Shown here: positions 34,822 through 44,138 of the stretch, piece after piece
Layout: each line of letters opens with the position of its first letter
How positions within the stretch are numbered: the first letter of the stretch is position 1
Source of the DNA: Scatomonas sp963928055
Lineage (GTDB): Bacteria > Bacillota > Clostridia > Lachnospirales > Lachnospiraceae
Direction of reading: 5' to 3'
Length of the DNA stretch: 64,000 nucleotides
NCBI GenBank assembly: GCA_963928055.1
Contig: CAWVDN010000003.1
Coordinates: 186,001-250,000 of the forward strand
Translations under genes and position numbers: made by a program
The notes under the pieces: model-generated
What the model saw: only the letters and a program-made list of their open reading frames with translations
What the model was told of the DNA's origin: nothing
Database searches by the model: none

Positions 34822-35328
34822 ATGGCTGGAACTGCAAGAAGGGTAAATTCACGTGCGGATCAATATAGAAAATACAGAGCCTATGAAGACGGAAACGCGG
34901 TAAGGAAGCTGGATGTCTATCCGGAAGAACAGGAGAACGCGTCGGAGCGGATCCGGAAGCGCCAGGTCAGCAGACGGATCCAGGAAAACCGCCGCCGGGC
35001 CAGGAACCTGGGCCCCGGCTATCTGGTATTTCTGAGCGCGGTGTGCGCGGCTACGCTGTTCCTGTGCGTGCACTATCTGCAGCTCCGGTCTTCCTACACG
35101 GAGCAGCTGGAGAACGTGGCGGTGCTGGAAAGCCAGCTGAGCCAGCTGAAGGCGGATAATGACGCCTACTACAATCAGGTGCAGACCTCTGTGAACCTGA
35201 ACGAGATCAAACAGAAGGCGATGACGGAACTGGGCATGCACTATGCCGGTGAATCCCAGATCCGCTATTACAGCGTCAAGGATAACAGCTATATGAGACA
35301 ATACCAGGATGTACCCGGTATTGAATAA
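34822..35328 (+). CDS. ftsL: FtsL-like cell division protein
   Basis: 168 residues. A long basic cytoplasmic N-terminus with Arg-rich segments precedes one membrane helix (about 57-77, GYLVFLSAVCAATLFLCV). An extracytoplasmic coiled coil then contains LENVAVLESQLSQLKADND. Size, topology and place between rsmH and the transpeptidase genes fit FtsL, the small partner of DivIB and DivIC. Sequence conservation in this family is low, so context carries much of the call. Confidence 0.8.
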   Translation: MAGTARRVNSRADQYRKYRAYEDGNAVRKLDVYPEEQENASERIRKRQVSRRIQENRRRARNLGPGYLVFLSAVCAATLFLCVHYLQLRSSYTEQLENVAVLESQLSQLKADNDAYYNQVQTSVNLNEIKQKAMTELGMHYAGESQIRYYSVKDNSYMRQYQDVPGIE

Positions 35329-35340
35329 CAGGTGGTTTCA

Positions 35341-37428
35341 TTGAGAAGAAAAACAGACAAAGGCCGGGCAGGAATGCTCGGCCGTAAAATAAACGGAAAA
35401 ATGAGTAAAAAGCTGGTAGGGCTGTTTTTGGCAGTCATACTGGCTTTAGTTGCTTTAGCTGTGCGGATCACGTACATCAACGCTACCAGCGGGGAGCAGT
35501 ACGAGCGCATTGTGCTGAGTCAGACCCAGCAGCAGTACGGAAACCGGGTAATCCCCTTTAAACGGGGAGATATCCTGGACCGCAACGGAACGATCCTGGC
35601 CACCAGCGAACGGGTCTATAATGTGATCCTGGACTGCGCGGTGGTCAATACCGAGACCAAGGACAACAGCGGAGAGACTCAGCAGAAATATGTGGAGCCT
35701 ACGGTAGAAGCGCTGGTTACGGTCCTGGGTATGGATGAGGAGGATATCCGCCAAAGGCTTACGGATCCGGAGACGAAGGACAGCCAGTATCAGATCCTGA
35801 AGACCGGCATTTCCATTGACGAGAGACAGGCCTTTGAGGATTACACGGATACCGAAAACGAAGAAAATCAGGATCTTTCCAAGGAGGAGAAGGAAGAGCG
35901 CGGGAATGTCCAGGGCGTGTGGTTCGAGGAGGATTACGAGCGGGTATATCCCATGGATTCCCAGGCCTGCGACCTCATCGGCTTTACTTATGACGGCACT
36001 ACGGCGGACTGGGGGATCGAGGGCTATTACTCCAGCCTGCTGAACGGCATGGACGGCCGGCAGTATGGATATTATAACGAAGATTCGGATGTGGAACAGG
36101 ACATCGTGGAACCTGTGGACGGGAAAAATGTAGTATCCACCATCGACATCAATGTCCAGCAGATCATCCGGAGCGCCATAGAAGCCTATGACGCCCGGAT
36201 GCAGGGCGGCCCCAACGGCGAAGACACGGCGGCCAATGTGGGCGTAGTGGTCATGGATCCGGATACCGGGGAGATCCTGGGCATGGACTCCTCCGACTGG
36301 TACGATCTGAACAATCCACGGGATCTGACGCCTTTCTACAGCCAGGAAGAGATCCAGGCCATGGACAACGAGGACATGCTGGAGCATCTCAACGATCTGT
36401 GGAGAAATTTCTGTATTTCCGACGCTTATGAGCCCGGTTCCACCTTTAAACCCATGACGGTGGCCGCGGCCTTGGAAAACGATGCGATCAGTCAGTCGGA
36501 TACCTACTACTGCGAGGGCTACTACACGGTTTCCGGACAGATGATCCGCTGCGCCATGTACCCCGGCGCCCATTACGAACTGGATGTGGCCGGCGCTCTG
36601 GCGCAGTCCTGCAATGCCTGCCTGATGCGGATCGGGGAAAAGCTGGGAGCCTCGGATTTTATCCGCTATCAGGATATCTTTAATTTCGGAAAAAAGACCG
36701 GCATCGATCTGCCGGGGGAGAGCAGCGGCATCCTGTTCTCCGAGGATTCCATGGGACCGGTGGAGCTGGCCACCAGCACCTTCGGCCAAGGCTTTAACTG
36801 TACCATGATCCAGGAGGCGGCGGCCTTCTGTTCCCTGATCAACGGCGGCTATTACTATACCCCCCATGTGGTCAGTTCCGTGACGGACAGCACCGGCGCG
36901 GTGGTGCAGAATATGGACAGCGCCCTGGAGAGGCAGACGGTATCCCGGGAGACCAGCGACTTTATCCGCAGCGCGCTGGGGGGCACCACCCAGCCGGGAG
37001 GCTCCGGCCAGTACGCCAAACTGGAAGGCTATTCCATGGGCGGCAAAACGGGAACCGCCCAGAAATTCCCCCGTTCTGAGGGAAAATATCTGGTATCCTT
37101 CATCGGCTTCGCGCCTCTGGACGATCCGGAAGTCGTGGTCTACGTGGTGGTGGACGAGCCCAATGCGGCCAACCAGGGAGACAGCACCTACGCCCAGCTG
37201 ATAGTGAAAGATATTTACGCGGAGCTTCTGCCGTATCTGAACATCTATCCGGACGAGGGCGGAGAGGGAGAAGAGGAGACGTACGAAGGTTCTGCCGAGC
37301 AGGGGGCGGAGAATGAAAACCTGCCGGCTCCCGCGGAAATGCCGGAGGACGAGTCCGTAGAGAACGGAGGCAACGGCCTGCTGGACGACGGGATCACCAA
37401 CAGTCAGCAGGAACTTCTGGAAGAATAA
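35341..37428 (+). CDS. Division-type class B penicillin-binding protein (transpeptidase)
   Basis: 695 residues. Crosslinks septal peptidoglycan outside the membrane. It has a membrane anchor near residues 20-40, a pedestal domain starting RGDILDRNGTILA, and a transpeptidase domain with STFK (Ser367-Lys370), the SCN motif and KTG (569-571). A 60-residue acidic tail follows the catalytic domain. The TTG start at 35341 is chosen because AGGTGG lies 5 nt upstream. It is the FtsI/PBP2b-type gene of the dcw cluster. Confidence 0.9.
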   Translation: MRRKTDKGRAGMLGRKINGKMSKKLVGLFLAVILALVALAVRITYINATSGEQYERIVLSQTQQQYGNRVIPFKRGDILDRNGTILATSERVYNVILDCAVVNTETKDNSGETQQKYVEPTVEALVTVLGMDEEDIRQRLTDPETKDSQYQILKTGISIDERQAFEDYTDTENEENQDLSKEEKEERGNVQGVWFEEDYERVYPMDSQACDLIGFTYDGTTADWGIEGYYSSLLNGMDGRQYGYYNEDSDVEQDIVEPVDGKNVVSTIDINVQQIIRSAIEAYDARMQGGPNGEDTAANVGVVVMDPDTGEILGMDSSDWYDLNNPRDLTPFYSQEEIQAMDNEDMLEHLNDLWRNFCISDAYEPGSTFKPMTVAAALENDAISQSDTYYCEGYYTVSGQMIRCAMYPGAHYELDVAGALAQSCNACLMRIGEKLGASDFIRYQDIFNFGKKTGIDLPGESSGILFSEDSMGPVELATSTFGQGFNCTMIQEAAAFCSLINGGYYYTPHVVSSVTDSTGAVVQNMDSALERQTVSRETSDFIRSALGGTTQPGGSGQYAKLEGYSMGGKTGTAQKFPRSEGKYLVSFIGFAPLDDPEVVVYVVVDEPNAANQGDSTYAQLIVKDIYAELLPYLNIYPDEGGEGEEETYEGSAEQGAENENLPAPAEMPEDESVENGGNGLLDDGITNSQQELLEE

Positions 37429-37441
37429 CGAGGAGCATAAC

Positions 37442-37490
37442 CCCGCAGGATCTGCCATATACATAGATGACAGATCCTGCGGGAGTTTTT
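37442..37490 (+). terminator. Stem-loop between the two PBP genes, overlapping the next ribosome site
   Basis: A 13-bp stem CCCGCAGGATCTG (37442-37454) with CAGATCCTGCGGG (37471-37483) is followed by AGTTTTT. The next ATG starts at 37491. The only Shine-Dalgarno-like bases (GGGAG, 37481-37485) lie in the stem. Confidence 0.8.
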
Positions 37491-39224
37491 ATGCGCAAAA
37501 ATAAAGTTTCCAACAAGAAAAAAACGGCGGTGATATTTTTTCTGTGTACGGGGATGCTGCTGGGACTGGCAGGGCGCCTCTGCTATCTGATGGTCTTCCG
37601 CTCGGAATATTATTCCCGCAAAGCGGAGGATCTGCATGAAAGGGAACGGGAGATCAAGGCGGCCCGGGGAAAGATCCTGGACGCGACGGGAAAGGTGCTG
37701 GCAGCCAACCGCACCGTCTGCACGGTCTCTGTGATCCACAGTCAGATAGAGGAACCGGAGGCGGTGATAGACATGCTGGTGAAGGAACTGGAGATCAGTC
37801 CCGAAACCGCCAGAGCCCGGGTGGAGAAGAACTCTTCCATGGAGCGGGTCAAAACCAATGTGGACAAGGAGACCGGGGACCGGATCCGGGCGTACGGTTT
37901 CTCGGGAGTAAAGGTGGACGAGGATTTTAAGCGGTATTATCCCTACGGAGAGCTGGCTTCCCGGGTCCTGGGCTTTACCGGAGGAGACAATCAGGGGATC
38001 ATCGGCCTGGAGGTGGAATACGAGGAGGTGCTGAAGGGCGTGAACGGAAGGATCCTTACCACCACCGACGCCCGGGGGATCGAGCTGACGGAGATCGGGG
38101 AGAGCCGGGTGGAGCCGGCGCCGGGGTACGATCTGCAGCTGAGCCTGGACGCCAATATCCAGGAATACTGTCAGCAGGCGGCGCTGAAGGTCATGGAGGA
38201 AAAACAGGCGGAGGCGGTCTCCATTCTCCTGATGGATCCCCGGAACGGTGAGATCCTCGCCTGCGTCAATGTGCCGGAATTCGATCTGAACGATCCCTTT
38301 GCCCTGAACACCGGCGAGGAGGAGGAAGCCCTCAGCCAGGAGGAACTTCTGGAGCGCCAGAACCGCATGTGGAGAAATCCCTGTGTCAGCGATACGTATG
38401 AACCGGGCTCTACCTTTAAGATCATCACCATGTCCGCCGGGCTGGAGGAGGGAGCCGTGTCCCCGGAGGATTCCTTTTTCTGTCCCGGATACAAGATCGT
38501 GGAGGACCGGCGGATCCACTGCCATAAGCGGACGGGGCACGGGGCGGAGACCTTCGTCCAGGGGGCTCAGAATTCCTGCAATCCGGTGTTTATCGAGACG
38601 GGACTCCGGCTGGGGGCGGAGACGTTTCACCGCTATTTTCAGCAGTTCGATCTGTTCCGGAGCACAGGGATCGACGTTCCCGGGGAGGCATCCACCATCA
38701 TGCACCAGGAAGAAAACATCGGGCCTGTGGAACTGGCCACCATGTCTTTTGGCCAGGGATTTCAGATCACCCCCATCCGGCTGGCGGCCACGGTCAGCTC
38801 CCTGATCAACGGCGGCAGGAGGATCACGCCGCACTTTGGGGTAAAAGTGCTGGACGAGGAAGGGGGCCTTGTGGAGGAACTGAAATTTGAGACGGAAGAG
38901 GGGATCCTGTCGGAGGAGACTTCCGGGACCGTCCGGGAGATCCTGGAAAGCGTGGTCTCCCAGGGTTCCGGAAAAAACGCGGCCATCGAGGGATACAGCA
39001 TCGGGGGAAAGACCGCCACTTCTCAGACGCTGCCCCGAAGCGCCAATCAGTATATTTCCTCCTTTCTGGGATTCGCTCCGGCGGAGGATCCGGAAATTCT
39101 GGGACTCTGCATCATCCACGATCCCCAGGGGGTGTATTACGGCGGCACCATCGCCGCTCCGGTGATCCGGGATATCTTTGCCAATGTACTGCCTTATCTG
39201 GGAATAAACAAGGAAAACGGTTGA
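37491..39224 (+). CDS. Class B penicillin-binding protein, SpoVD-like, with KTA in place of KTG
   Basis: 577 residues. It has a membrane anchor near residues 13-32, a pedestal starting ARGKILDATGKVLAANR, and a transpeptidase domain with STFK (Ser307-Lys310) and SCN. The third motif reads KTA (507-509) in GGKTATSQ, where family members normally have KTG. No PASTA domain is visible at the C-terminus. As the second PBP in the cluster it probably corresponds to sporulation-specific SpoVD or a division paralog. Translation starts immediately after a terminator-like hairpin, so its expression may be separately set. Confidence 0.85.
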   Translation: MRKNKVSNKKKTAVIFFLCTGMLLGLAGRLCYLMVFRSEYYSRKAEDLHEREREIKAARGKILDATGKVLAANRTVCTVSVIHSQIEEPEAVIDMLVKELEISPETARARVEKNSSMERVKTNVDKETGDRIRAYGFSGVKVDEDFKRYYPYGELASRVLGFTGGDNQGIIGLEVEYEEVLKGVNGRILTTTDARGIELTEIGESRVEPAPGYDLQLSLDANIQEYCQQAALKVMEEKQAEAVSILLMDPRNGEILACVNVPEFDLNDPFALNTGEEEEALSQEELLERQNRMWRNPCVSDTYEPGSTFKIITMSAGLEEGAVSPEDSFFCPGYKIVEDRRIHCHKRTGHGAETFVQGAQNSCNPVFIETGLRLGAETFHRYFQQFDLFRSTGIDVPGEASTIMHQEENIGPVELATMSFGQGFQITPIRLAATVSSLINGGRRITPHFGVKVLDEEGGLVEELKFETEEGILSEETSGTVREILESVVSQGSGKNAAIEGYSIGGKTATSQTLPRSANQYISSFLGFAPAEDPEILGLCIIHDPQGVYYGGTIAAPVIRDIFANVLPYLGINKENG

Positions 39225-39249
39225 TTCTTGCCGGGAAAAGCTATATACT
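39221..39249 (+). promoter_or_regulatory. Internal dcw promoter before mraY
   Basis: TTGATT (39221-39226, overlapping the preceding stop), a 17-bp spacer, then TATACT (39244-39249). Confidence 0.65.
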
Positions 39250-39303
39250 GATAAACGGCCGGAATCCCTTCCGGTTCCGGCAATACATTTGAAGAGGTGA
39301 AAT

Positions 39304-40263
39304 ATGAGTTTAACAACGATCGTGATTCCGGTGCTTGTTTCTTTTGCCATCAGCGTGTTCCTGGGGCCCTTTGTGATCCCCTTTCTCCGCCGGCTGAAGA
39401 TGGACCAGACGGAGAGGGAGGAAGGCGTAAAGTCCCACCTGAAAAAGGCGGGCACTCCCACCATGGGAGGGGTGATCTTCCTGATCGCCACCACTGTGAC
39501 CTGCCTGTTTTTTGTGGGGGATCATCCCCGGATCGCTCCGGTGCTGTTCCTGATGCTGGGCTTCGGACTCATCGGATTCCTGGATGATTATCTGAAGGTG
39601 GTGCTGCACCGCTCCGACGGACTGCTCCCCTGGCAGAAGATGCTCTGCCAGATCGTGGTCACCGGGATCTTCGCGTTTTATATGATCCGGTTCTCGGACG
39701 TTTCCCTGAAGCTTCTGATCCCCTTCTCCGGGGGAATGGCGGTGGATATCGGCTGGCTGGCCGTGCCCCTGCTGTTCATCGCGGTGATCGGCACGGTGAA
39801 CGCCGTGAACTTTACCGACGGACTGGACGGTCTGGCCTCCAGCGTTACGGTGATGGTGGCGGTATTCTTTACGGTGGTGGCCGTGGGACGGCAGACCGGG
39901 CTGGAACCTATTACCTGCGCGGTGGTGGGCAGTCTGATGGGCTTCCTGGTGTTTAATGTGTTCCCGGCCAAGGTCTTTATGGGAGACACCGGGTCCCTGG
40001 CGCTGGGCGGATTTGTGGCCGGTACGGCCTATATGATGAACATGCCGCTTTTCATCCTGATCATAGGACTGATCTACGTGGCGGAGCTGGTCTCTGTCAT
40101 GCTGCAGGTTACATATTTCAAGCTGACCCATGGGAAACGTCTGTTTAAGATGTCCCCCATCCATCATCATTTTGAGCTGTGCGGATGGTCTGAGACCCGG
40201 ATCGTGGCGGTGTTCTCCATCCTTACAGCCATCCTCTGCCTCATTGCCCTGGCGGGAGTCTGA
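39304..40263 (+). CDS. mraY: Phospho-MurNAc-pentapeptide translocase
   Basis: 319 residues, ten membrane helices. Transfers phospho-MurNAc-pentapeptide to undecaprenyl phosphate to make lipid I. The aspartates of the family are visible in GFLDDYLKV and NFTDGLDGLA, with NVFPAKVFMGDTGS and the HHH loop (SPIHHHFELCGW) following. It has a GAAGAGG site and its own promoter. Confidence 0.96.
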   Translation: MSLTTIVIPVLVSFAISVFLGPFVIPFLRRLKMDQTEREEGVKSHLKKAGTPTMGGVIFLIATTVTCLFFVGDHPRIAPVLFLMLGFGLIGFLDDYLKVVLHRSDGLLPWQKMLCQIVVTGIFAFYMIRFSDVSLKLLIPFSGGMAVDIGWLAVPLLFIAVIGTVNAVNFTDGLDGLASSVTVMVAVFFTVVAVGRQTGLEPITCAVVGSLMGFLVFNVFPAKVFMGDTGSLALGGFVAGTAYMMNMPLFILIIGLIYVAELVSVMLQVTYFKLTHGKRLFKMSPIHHHFELCGWSETRIVAVFSILTAILCLIALAGV

Positions 40264-40287
40264 GACAGAAAACAGGAGGATACGGCC

Positions 40288-41643
40288 ATGGATTGGAAAA
40301 ATAAAAATGTACTGGTCTTCGGCTCCGGAAAGAGCGGAGTCGGAGCAGCGGGGCTGCTGCAGAAGCTGGGCGCCTGTCCTGTGATCTTTGACAGCAATCC
40401 GGAACTGGACCGGCAGAAGGTGCTGGACCAGCTGGAGGCCCCGGCGGAAATCTGTCTGGGACAGGTTCCGGAGGAACAGATGGATGCCCTGGATCTGGTG
40501 GTCATGAGCCCGGGAGTGCCCTGCGATCAGCCTCTGGTGGAGGAGTTCCGCGCCAGGAAGATCCCGGTGTGGGGCGAAGTGGAACTGGCCTACCGGCTGG
40601 GGAAGGGCAGGGTGCTGGCCATCACAGGCACCAACGGAAAGACGACTTCCACCGCTCTGCTGGGAGAGATCATGAAAGCCGCCTGCCCGGAAGTCTACGT
40701 GGTGGGCAATATCGGCAATCCCTATACGGGAGTGGTGCTGGACCAGAGTGAAAAAGCGGTGACCGTGGCGGAGATCAGCAGCTTTCAGCTGGAGACCATC
40801 GAGGCCTTTCATCCCTCCGTCAGCGCCATTACCAATATCACGGAGGATCATCTGAACCGCCATCACACCATGGAGGAGTACATCCGCGTAAAAGAGCGGA
40901 TCACCGAAAACCAGACAGAAGAAGAAGTCTGCGTCCTGAACTATGAGGATCCGGTGCTCCGCGCCTTCGGGGAGACGCTGACCTGCCGGGCGGTGTATTT
41001 TTCCAGCAGAAGATCGCTGAAACAGGGGATCTGCCTGGAGGGAGACGCCATTGTCCTCCGGGATGGAGAGAAGGAGATCGAGATCGTGAGGACAGGGGAT
41101 CTGAAGCTTCTGGGCCTTCACAATTACGAGAACGTGATGACGGCGGCCGCCATGGCATATTACGCGGGGGTGCCGGCGGAGGTCATCCGCAGGGCAGCCT
41201 GCGCCTTTGCCGGGGTAGAGCACCGCATTGAATACGTGGCGGATAAAAACGGCGTAAAGTATTACAATGATTCCAAGGGGACCAACCCCGACGCGGCCAT
41301 CAAGGGGATCCAGGCCATGGTGCGGCCCACCCTTCTGATCGGAGGCGGATATGACAAGCAGTCCACCTACGGAGAGTGGATTGACAGCTTTGAGGGAAAG
41401 GTGAAATATCTGGTCCTTATAGGCGCCACCAGGGAGAAGATCGCCCGGGAAGCCCTGGAACACGGATTTCCGGAAGAGCGGATCCTTTTCTGCGGGGATC
41501 TGGCGGAGGCGGTGAAAACCTGCGCCGCCCATGCGGAAGAGGGAGACGCGGTGCTGCTTTCCCCGGCCTGCGCCAGCTGGGATCAGTTTAAAAGCTACGA
41601 GGAGCGGGGAGATCTTTTTAAAGAGTACGTCAGGGCTCTGTAA
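40288..41643 (+). CDS. murD: UDP-MurNAc-L-alanine:D-glutamate ligase
   Basis: 451 residues. Adds D-glutamate to the stem peptide. The N-terminal Rossmann-type domain has VFGSGKSGVGA, the ATPase site is GTNGKTT (114-120), and the C-terminal domain includes YYNDSKGTNPDAAIKGI and LLIGGGYDK. The start has ACAGGAGG upstream. It is 24 bp after mraY. Confidence 0.95.
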   Translation: MDWKNKNVLVFGSGKSGVGAAGLLQKLGACPVIFDSNPELDRQKVLDQLEAPAEICLGQVPEEQMDALDLVVMSPGVPCDQPLVEEFRARKIPVWGEVELAYRLGKGRVLAITGTNGKTTSTALLGEIMKAACPEVYVVGNIGNPYTGVVLDQSEKAVTVAEISSFQLETIEAFHPSVSAITNITEDHLNRHHTMEEYIRVKERITENQTEEEVCVLNYEDPVLRAFGETLTCRAVYFSSRRSLKQGICLEGDAIVLRDGEKEIEIVRTGDLKLLGLHNYENVMTAAAMAYYAGVPAEVIRRAACAFAGVEHRIEYVADKNGVKYYNDSKGTNPDAAIKGIQAMVRPTLLIGGGYDKQSTYGEWIDSFEGKVKYLVLIGATREKIAREALEHGFPEERILFCGDLAEAVKTCAAHAEEGDAVLLSPACASWDQFKSYEERGDLFKEYVRAL

Positions 41644-41710
41644 AGGTTCCCCGGCATAAACCCCGGACCGGCCCAATAGGATAGTAAAGAGAAAACCGAC
41701 GGGGCCGGCT

Positions 41711-42823
41711 ATGAGGCGTTCAGAAAGAAGAAAATTTGATGCTGCGTTATTCGCGCTGGTGATCCTGCTGGCAGTCCTGGGGCTGCTGCTCCTGTACAGC
41801 ACCAGCGCCTACAATGGCCGGGTGAGATTTCATGACCCGGCCTATTATTTTAAGAAGCAGGCCTTCGCCACCGCTTTGGGGATCCTGGGGATGTGGGCGG
41901 TCTCCCGTATGGACTACAGGGCACTGCTGCGCCTGGCGCCGGCGCTGTATCTGGCCTCCCTGGCGCTTTCCACGCTGGTGCTCTTTGTGGGGCAGGAGAT
42001 CAACGGCTCCCGCCGCTGGCTTTCCCTGGGGCCTCTGTCCTTCCAGCCCTCGGAGTTCGCCAAGGCAGCGGTAATCCTTTTTCTGGCATGGATCGTCCGG
42101 AAGAGCAAAAGCAGAACGGACAGCTTCCGGTTTATGCTCCTGGTCATGGGAAGTATTCTTCCGTTAGTGGCGCTGGTGGGCTCCAACAATCTCAGCACGG
42201 CAGTGATCATCCTGGCGGTGGGGCTGATCACCATTTTCGTGGCCCATCCGCGTTACCTTCCTTTTTTGGGGATCGGCGCGGCGGCCCTGCTCTTTATCGC
42301 CGTGTTTCTCAGCGTGGAGAGCTACCGCCTGGAGCGCCTGGCGGTCTGGAGAGATCCCGAGGCCTACGACAAGGGATTTCAGACCATCCAGGGGCTGTAC
42401 GCCATCGGAAGCGGAGGGATTTTCGGCAGAGGGCTGGGGAATTCCCTGCAGAAGCTGGGGTTCGTGCCGGAAGCCCAGAACGATATGATCTTTTCCATCA
42501 TCTGTGAGGAAACAGGGCTGGCGGGGGCTCTGCTGCTGATGCTGGTCTTCGGCCTGGTGATCTGGCGTCTGATGGTCATCGCCACCCATGCCGGGGACCT
42601 GCCGGGAGCGCTGATGGCGGCGGGGATCATGGGACACATTGCCGTGCAGGTGATCCTGAATATCGCCGTAGTAACCAATACCATTCCCAACACCGGCATT
42701 ACGCTGCCCTTTATAAGCTACGGAGGCACGTCGGTGGTATTCCTGCTGGCGGAGATGGGCCTGGCCCTCTCTATTTCCCGGACCGCCAATTTTTACGGGC
42801 AGATTGCTTCCAGAAGCATATGA
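41711..42823 (+). CDS. ftsW: FtsW/SpoVE-type septal glycosyltransferase
   Basis: 370 residues with about ten membrane helices, of the SEDS family that polymerises glycan strands together with a class B PBP. LLLYSTSAYNG at the start, the GPLSFQPSEFAK motif and the C-terminal NTGITLPFISYGGTS motif are typical. Two PBPs in the same cluster are candidate partners. The ribosome site is weak (GGGG about 7 nt before the ATG). Confidence 0.93.
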   Translation: MRRSERRKFDAALFALVILLAVLGLLLLYSTSAYNGRVRFHDPAYYFKKQAFATALGILGMWAVSRMDYRALLRLAPALYLASLALSTLVLFVGQEINGSRRWLSLGPLSFQPSEFAKAAVILFLAWIVRKSKSRTDSFRFMLLVMGSILPLVALVGSNNLSTAVIILAVGLITIFVAHPRYLPFLGIGAAALLFIAVFLSVESYRLERLAVWRDPEAYDKGFQTIQGLYAIGSGGIFGRGLGNSLQKLGFVPEAQNDMIFSIICEETGLAGALLLMLVFGLVIWRLMVIATHAGDLPGALMAAGIMGHIAVQVILNIAVVTNTIPNTGITLPFISYGGTSVVFLLAEMGLALSISRTANFYGQIASRSI

Positions 42824-42856
42824 TATTATGAGAAGTTCTATACAGGAGCGACGGCC

Positions 42857-44125
42857 GTGGGACGATATCGAATAGAGGGAGGGAGACGGCTTGCGGGCCG
42901 GATCCGGGTGCAGGGCTCCAAAAACGCGGTCCTGCCCATGATGGCAGCTTCCCTGCTGCAGAAAGGGACCGTGATCTTAAGACGCTGCCCCAGGATAGAC
43001 GATGTCCGGTGTATGGAGGAGATCCTGCGGTACACGGGAGCCAGGACCTGGTGGCGGGGGGAAGATCTTTTCCTGGACTGCCAAGATATTGTCACAGGGA
43101 ATATTCCGGGGGCGTATGGGGATAAAATGCGCTCCTCTGTTTTTTTGCTGGGAAGCCTGCTCCCCAGGCTGGGCTCTGCCTTCGTCAGCTATCCCGGAGG
43201 CTGCACCATCGGTCCGAGGCCGGTAGATCTGCATCTGGCGGTACTGCGGAAGCTGGGGGCGGAACTCTGTGAGACAGAAGACGGCATCCGGGGAGAGGCG
43301 GTAAAACTGAAAGGCTGCGGTCACTGCTTCCCCAGAGTCAGCGTGGGGGCTACGGAAAACGGCATACTGGCCGCGGTCCTGGCAGAGGGGGAAACCTGTC
43401 TTCGGAACTGCGCCCGGGAGCCGGAGATCCTGCACCTGTGCCGTTTTCTGCGGCGGATGGGGGCCTCTATCCGCGGAGAGGAGACCGGAACGATCCGCAT
43501 CCGCGGAAAACAGGCGCTGCATCCGGCGGAGATGGAGGTGCCGGCGGATCGGATCGCGGCGGGCACGTATCTTCTGGCAGGAGCCGCTACCCGGGGGACG
43601 GTAGCCCTGGAGGGGGCGCCGGCGGAGGAAATGGGGGCCCTGCTGGAACTGTATGGGAAAATAGGTGGACAATATAAAGTAAAAGGTGGTACACTGTTTA
43701 CGGACAGCGGAGGGATCGGGGCGATCCCGGTCCGGGCAGCGACCGGCAGCTATCCGGCGTTTCCCACGGATCTGCAGTCCCCTCTGGCGGCAGTGTGCGC
43801 CACTCTGAAGGGGTGCAGCCGGATCCGAGAGACCATCTTCGAGGACCGCTACCAGGCGGCGCTTGAAATGCGGAAGCTGGGGGCCCGGGTAAACGTGGAG
43901 AACGGCGAGCTGGTGGTCCGGGGCGGAAACCTTCGGGGCGCCAGACTGCAGGCCGCAGATCTCCGGGGAGGCGCGGCGCTGATCCTGGCGGGGCTTGCGG
44001 CTTCCGGGATCACGGAGATCGGGAACTCCCGCTATGTGGAGCGGGGGTACGAAAGCATCGAAGGGGATCTTTCCCGGCTGGGGGCCGCTGTGGTCCGGAT
44101 CGGGGGATCCCGGAACAAACAGTGA
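42857..44125 (+). CDS. murA: UDP-GlcNAc 1-carboxyvinyltransferase
   Basis: 422 residues with a GTG start after CAGGAGCG. First committed step of peptidoglycan synthesis, transferring enolpyruvate to UDP-GlcNAc. The catalytic Cys116 lies in GGCTIGPRP, so fosfomycin sensitivity is expected from that residue. GSKNAVLPMMAA at the start and FPTDLQSPLAAV are typical. It occupies the place between ftsW and divIB where murG often lies. Confidence 0.94.
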   Translation: MGRYRIEGGRRLAGRIRVQGSKNAVLPMMAASLLQKGTVILRRCPRIDDVRCMEEILRYTGARTWWRGEDLFLDCQDIVTGNIPGAYGDKMRSSVFLLGSLLPRLGSAFVSYPGGCTIGPRPVDLHLAVLRKLGAELCETEDGIRGEAVKLKGCGHCFPRVSVGATENGILAAVLAEGETCLRNCAREPEILHLCRFLRRMGASIRGEETGTIRIRGKQALHPAEMEVPADRIAAGTYLLAGAATRGTVALEGAPAEEMGALLELYGKIGGQYKVKGGTLFTDSGGIGAIPVRAATGSYPAFPTDLQSPLAAVCATLKGCSRIRETIFEDRYQAALEMRKLGARVNVENGELVVRGGNLRGARLQAADLRGGAALILAGLAASGITEIGNSRYVERGYESIEGDLSRLGAAVVRIGGSRNKQ

Positions 44126-44138
44126 TACAGGAGTGTTT

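Noticed and set aside
35455..37464. 669-codon minus-strand frame opposite the first PBP
   Set aside because: Shadow of the transpeptidase gene with no ribosome site or domain.
39310..41802. 830-codon minus-strand frame across mraY, murD and ftsW
   Set aside because: GC-rich antisense shadow; the plus-strand genes have clear family motifs and ribosome sites.
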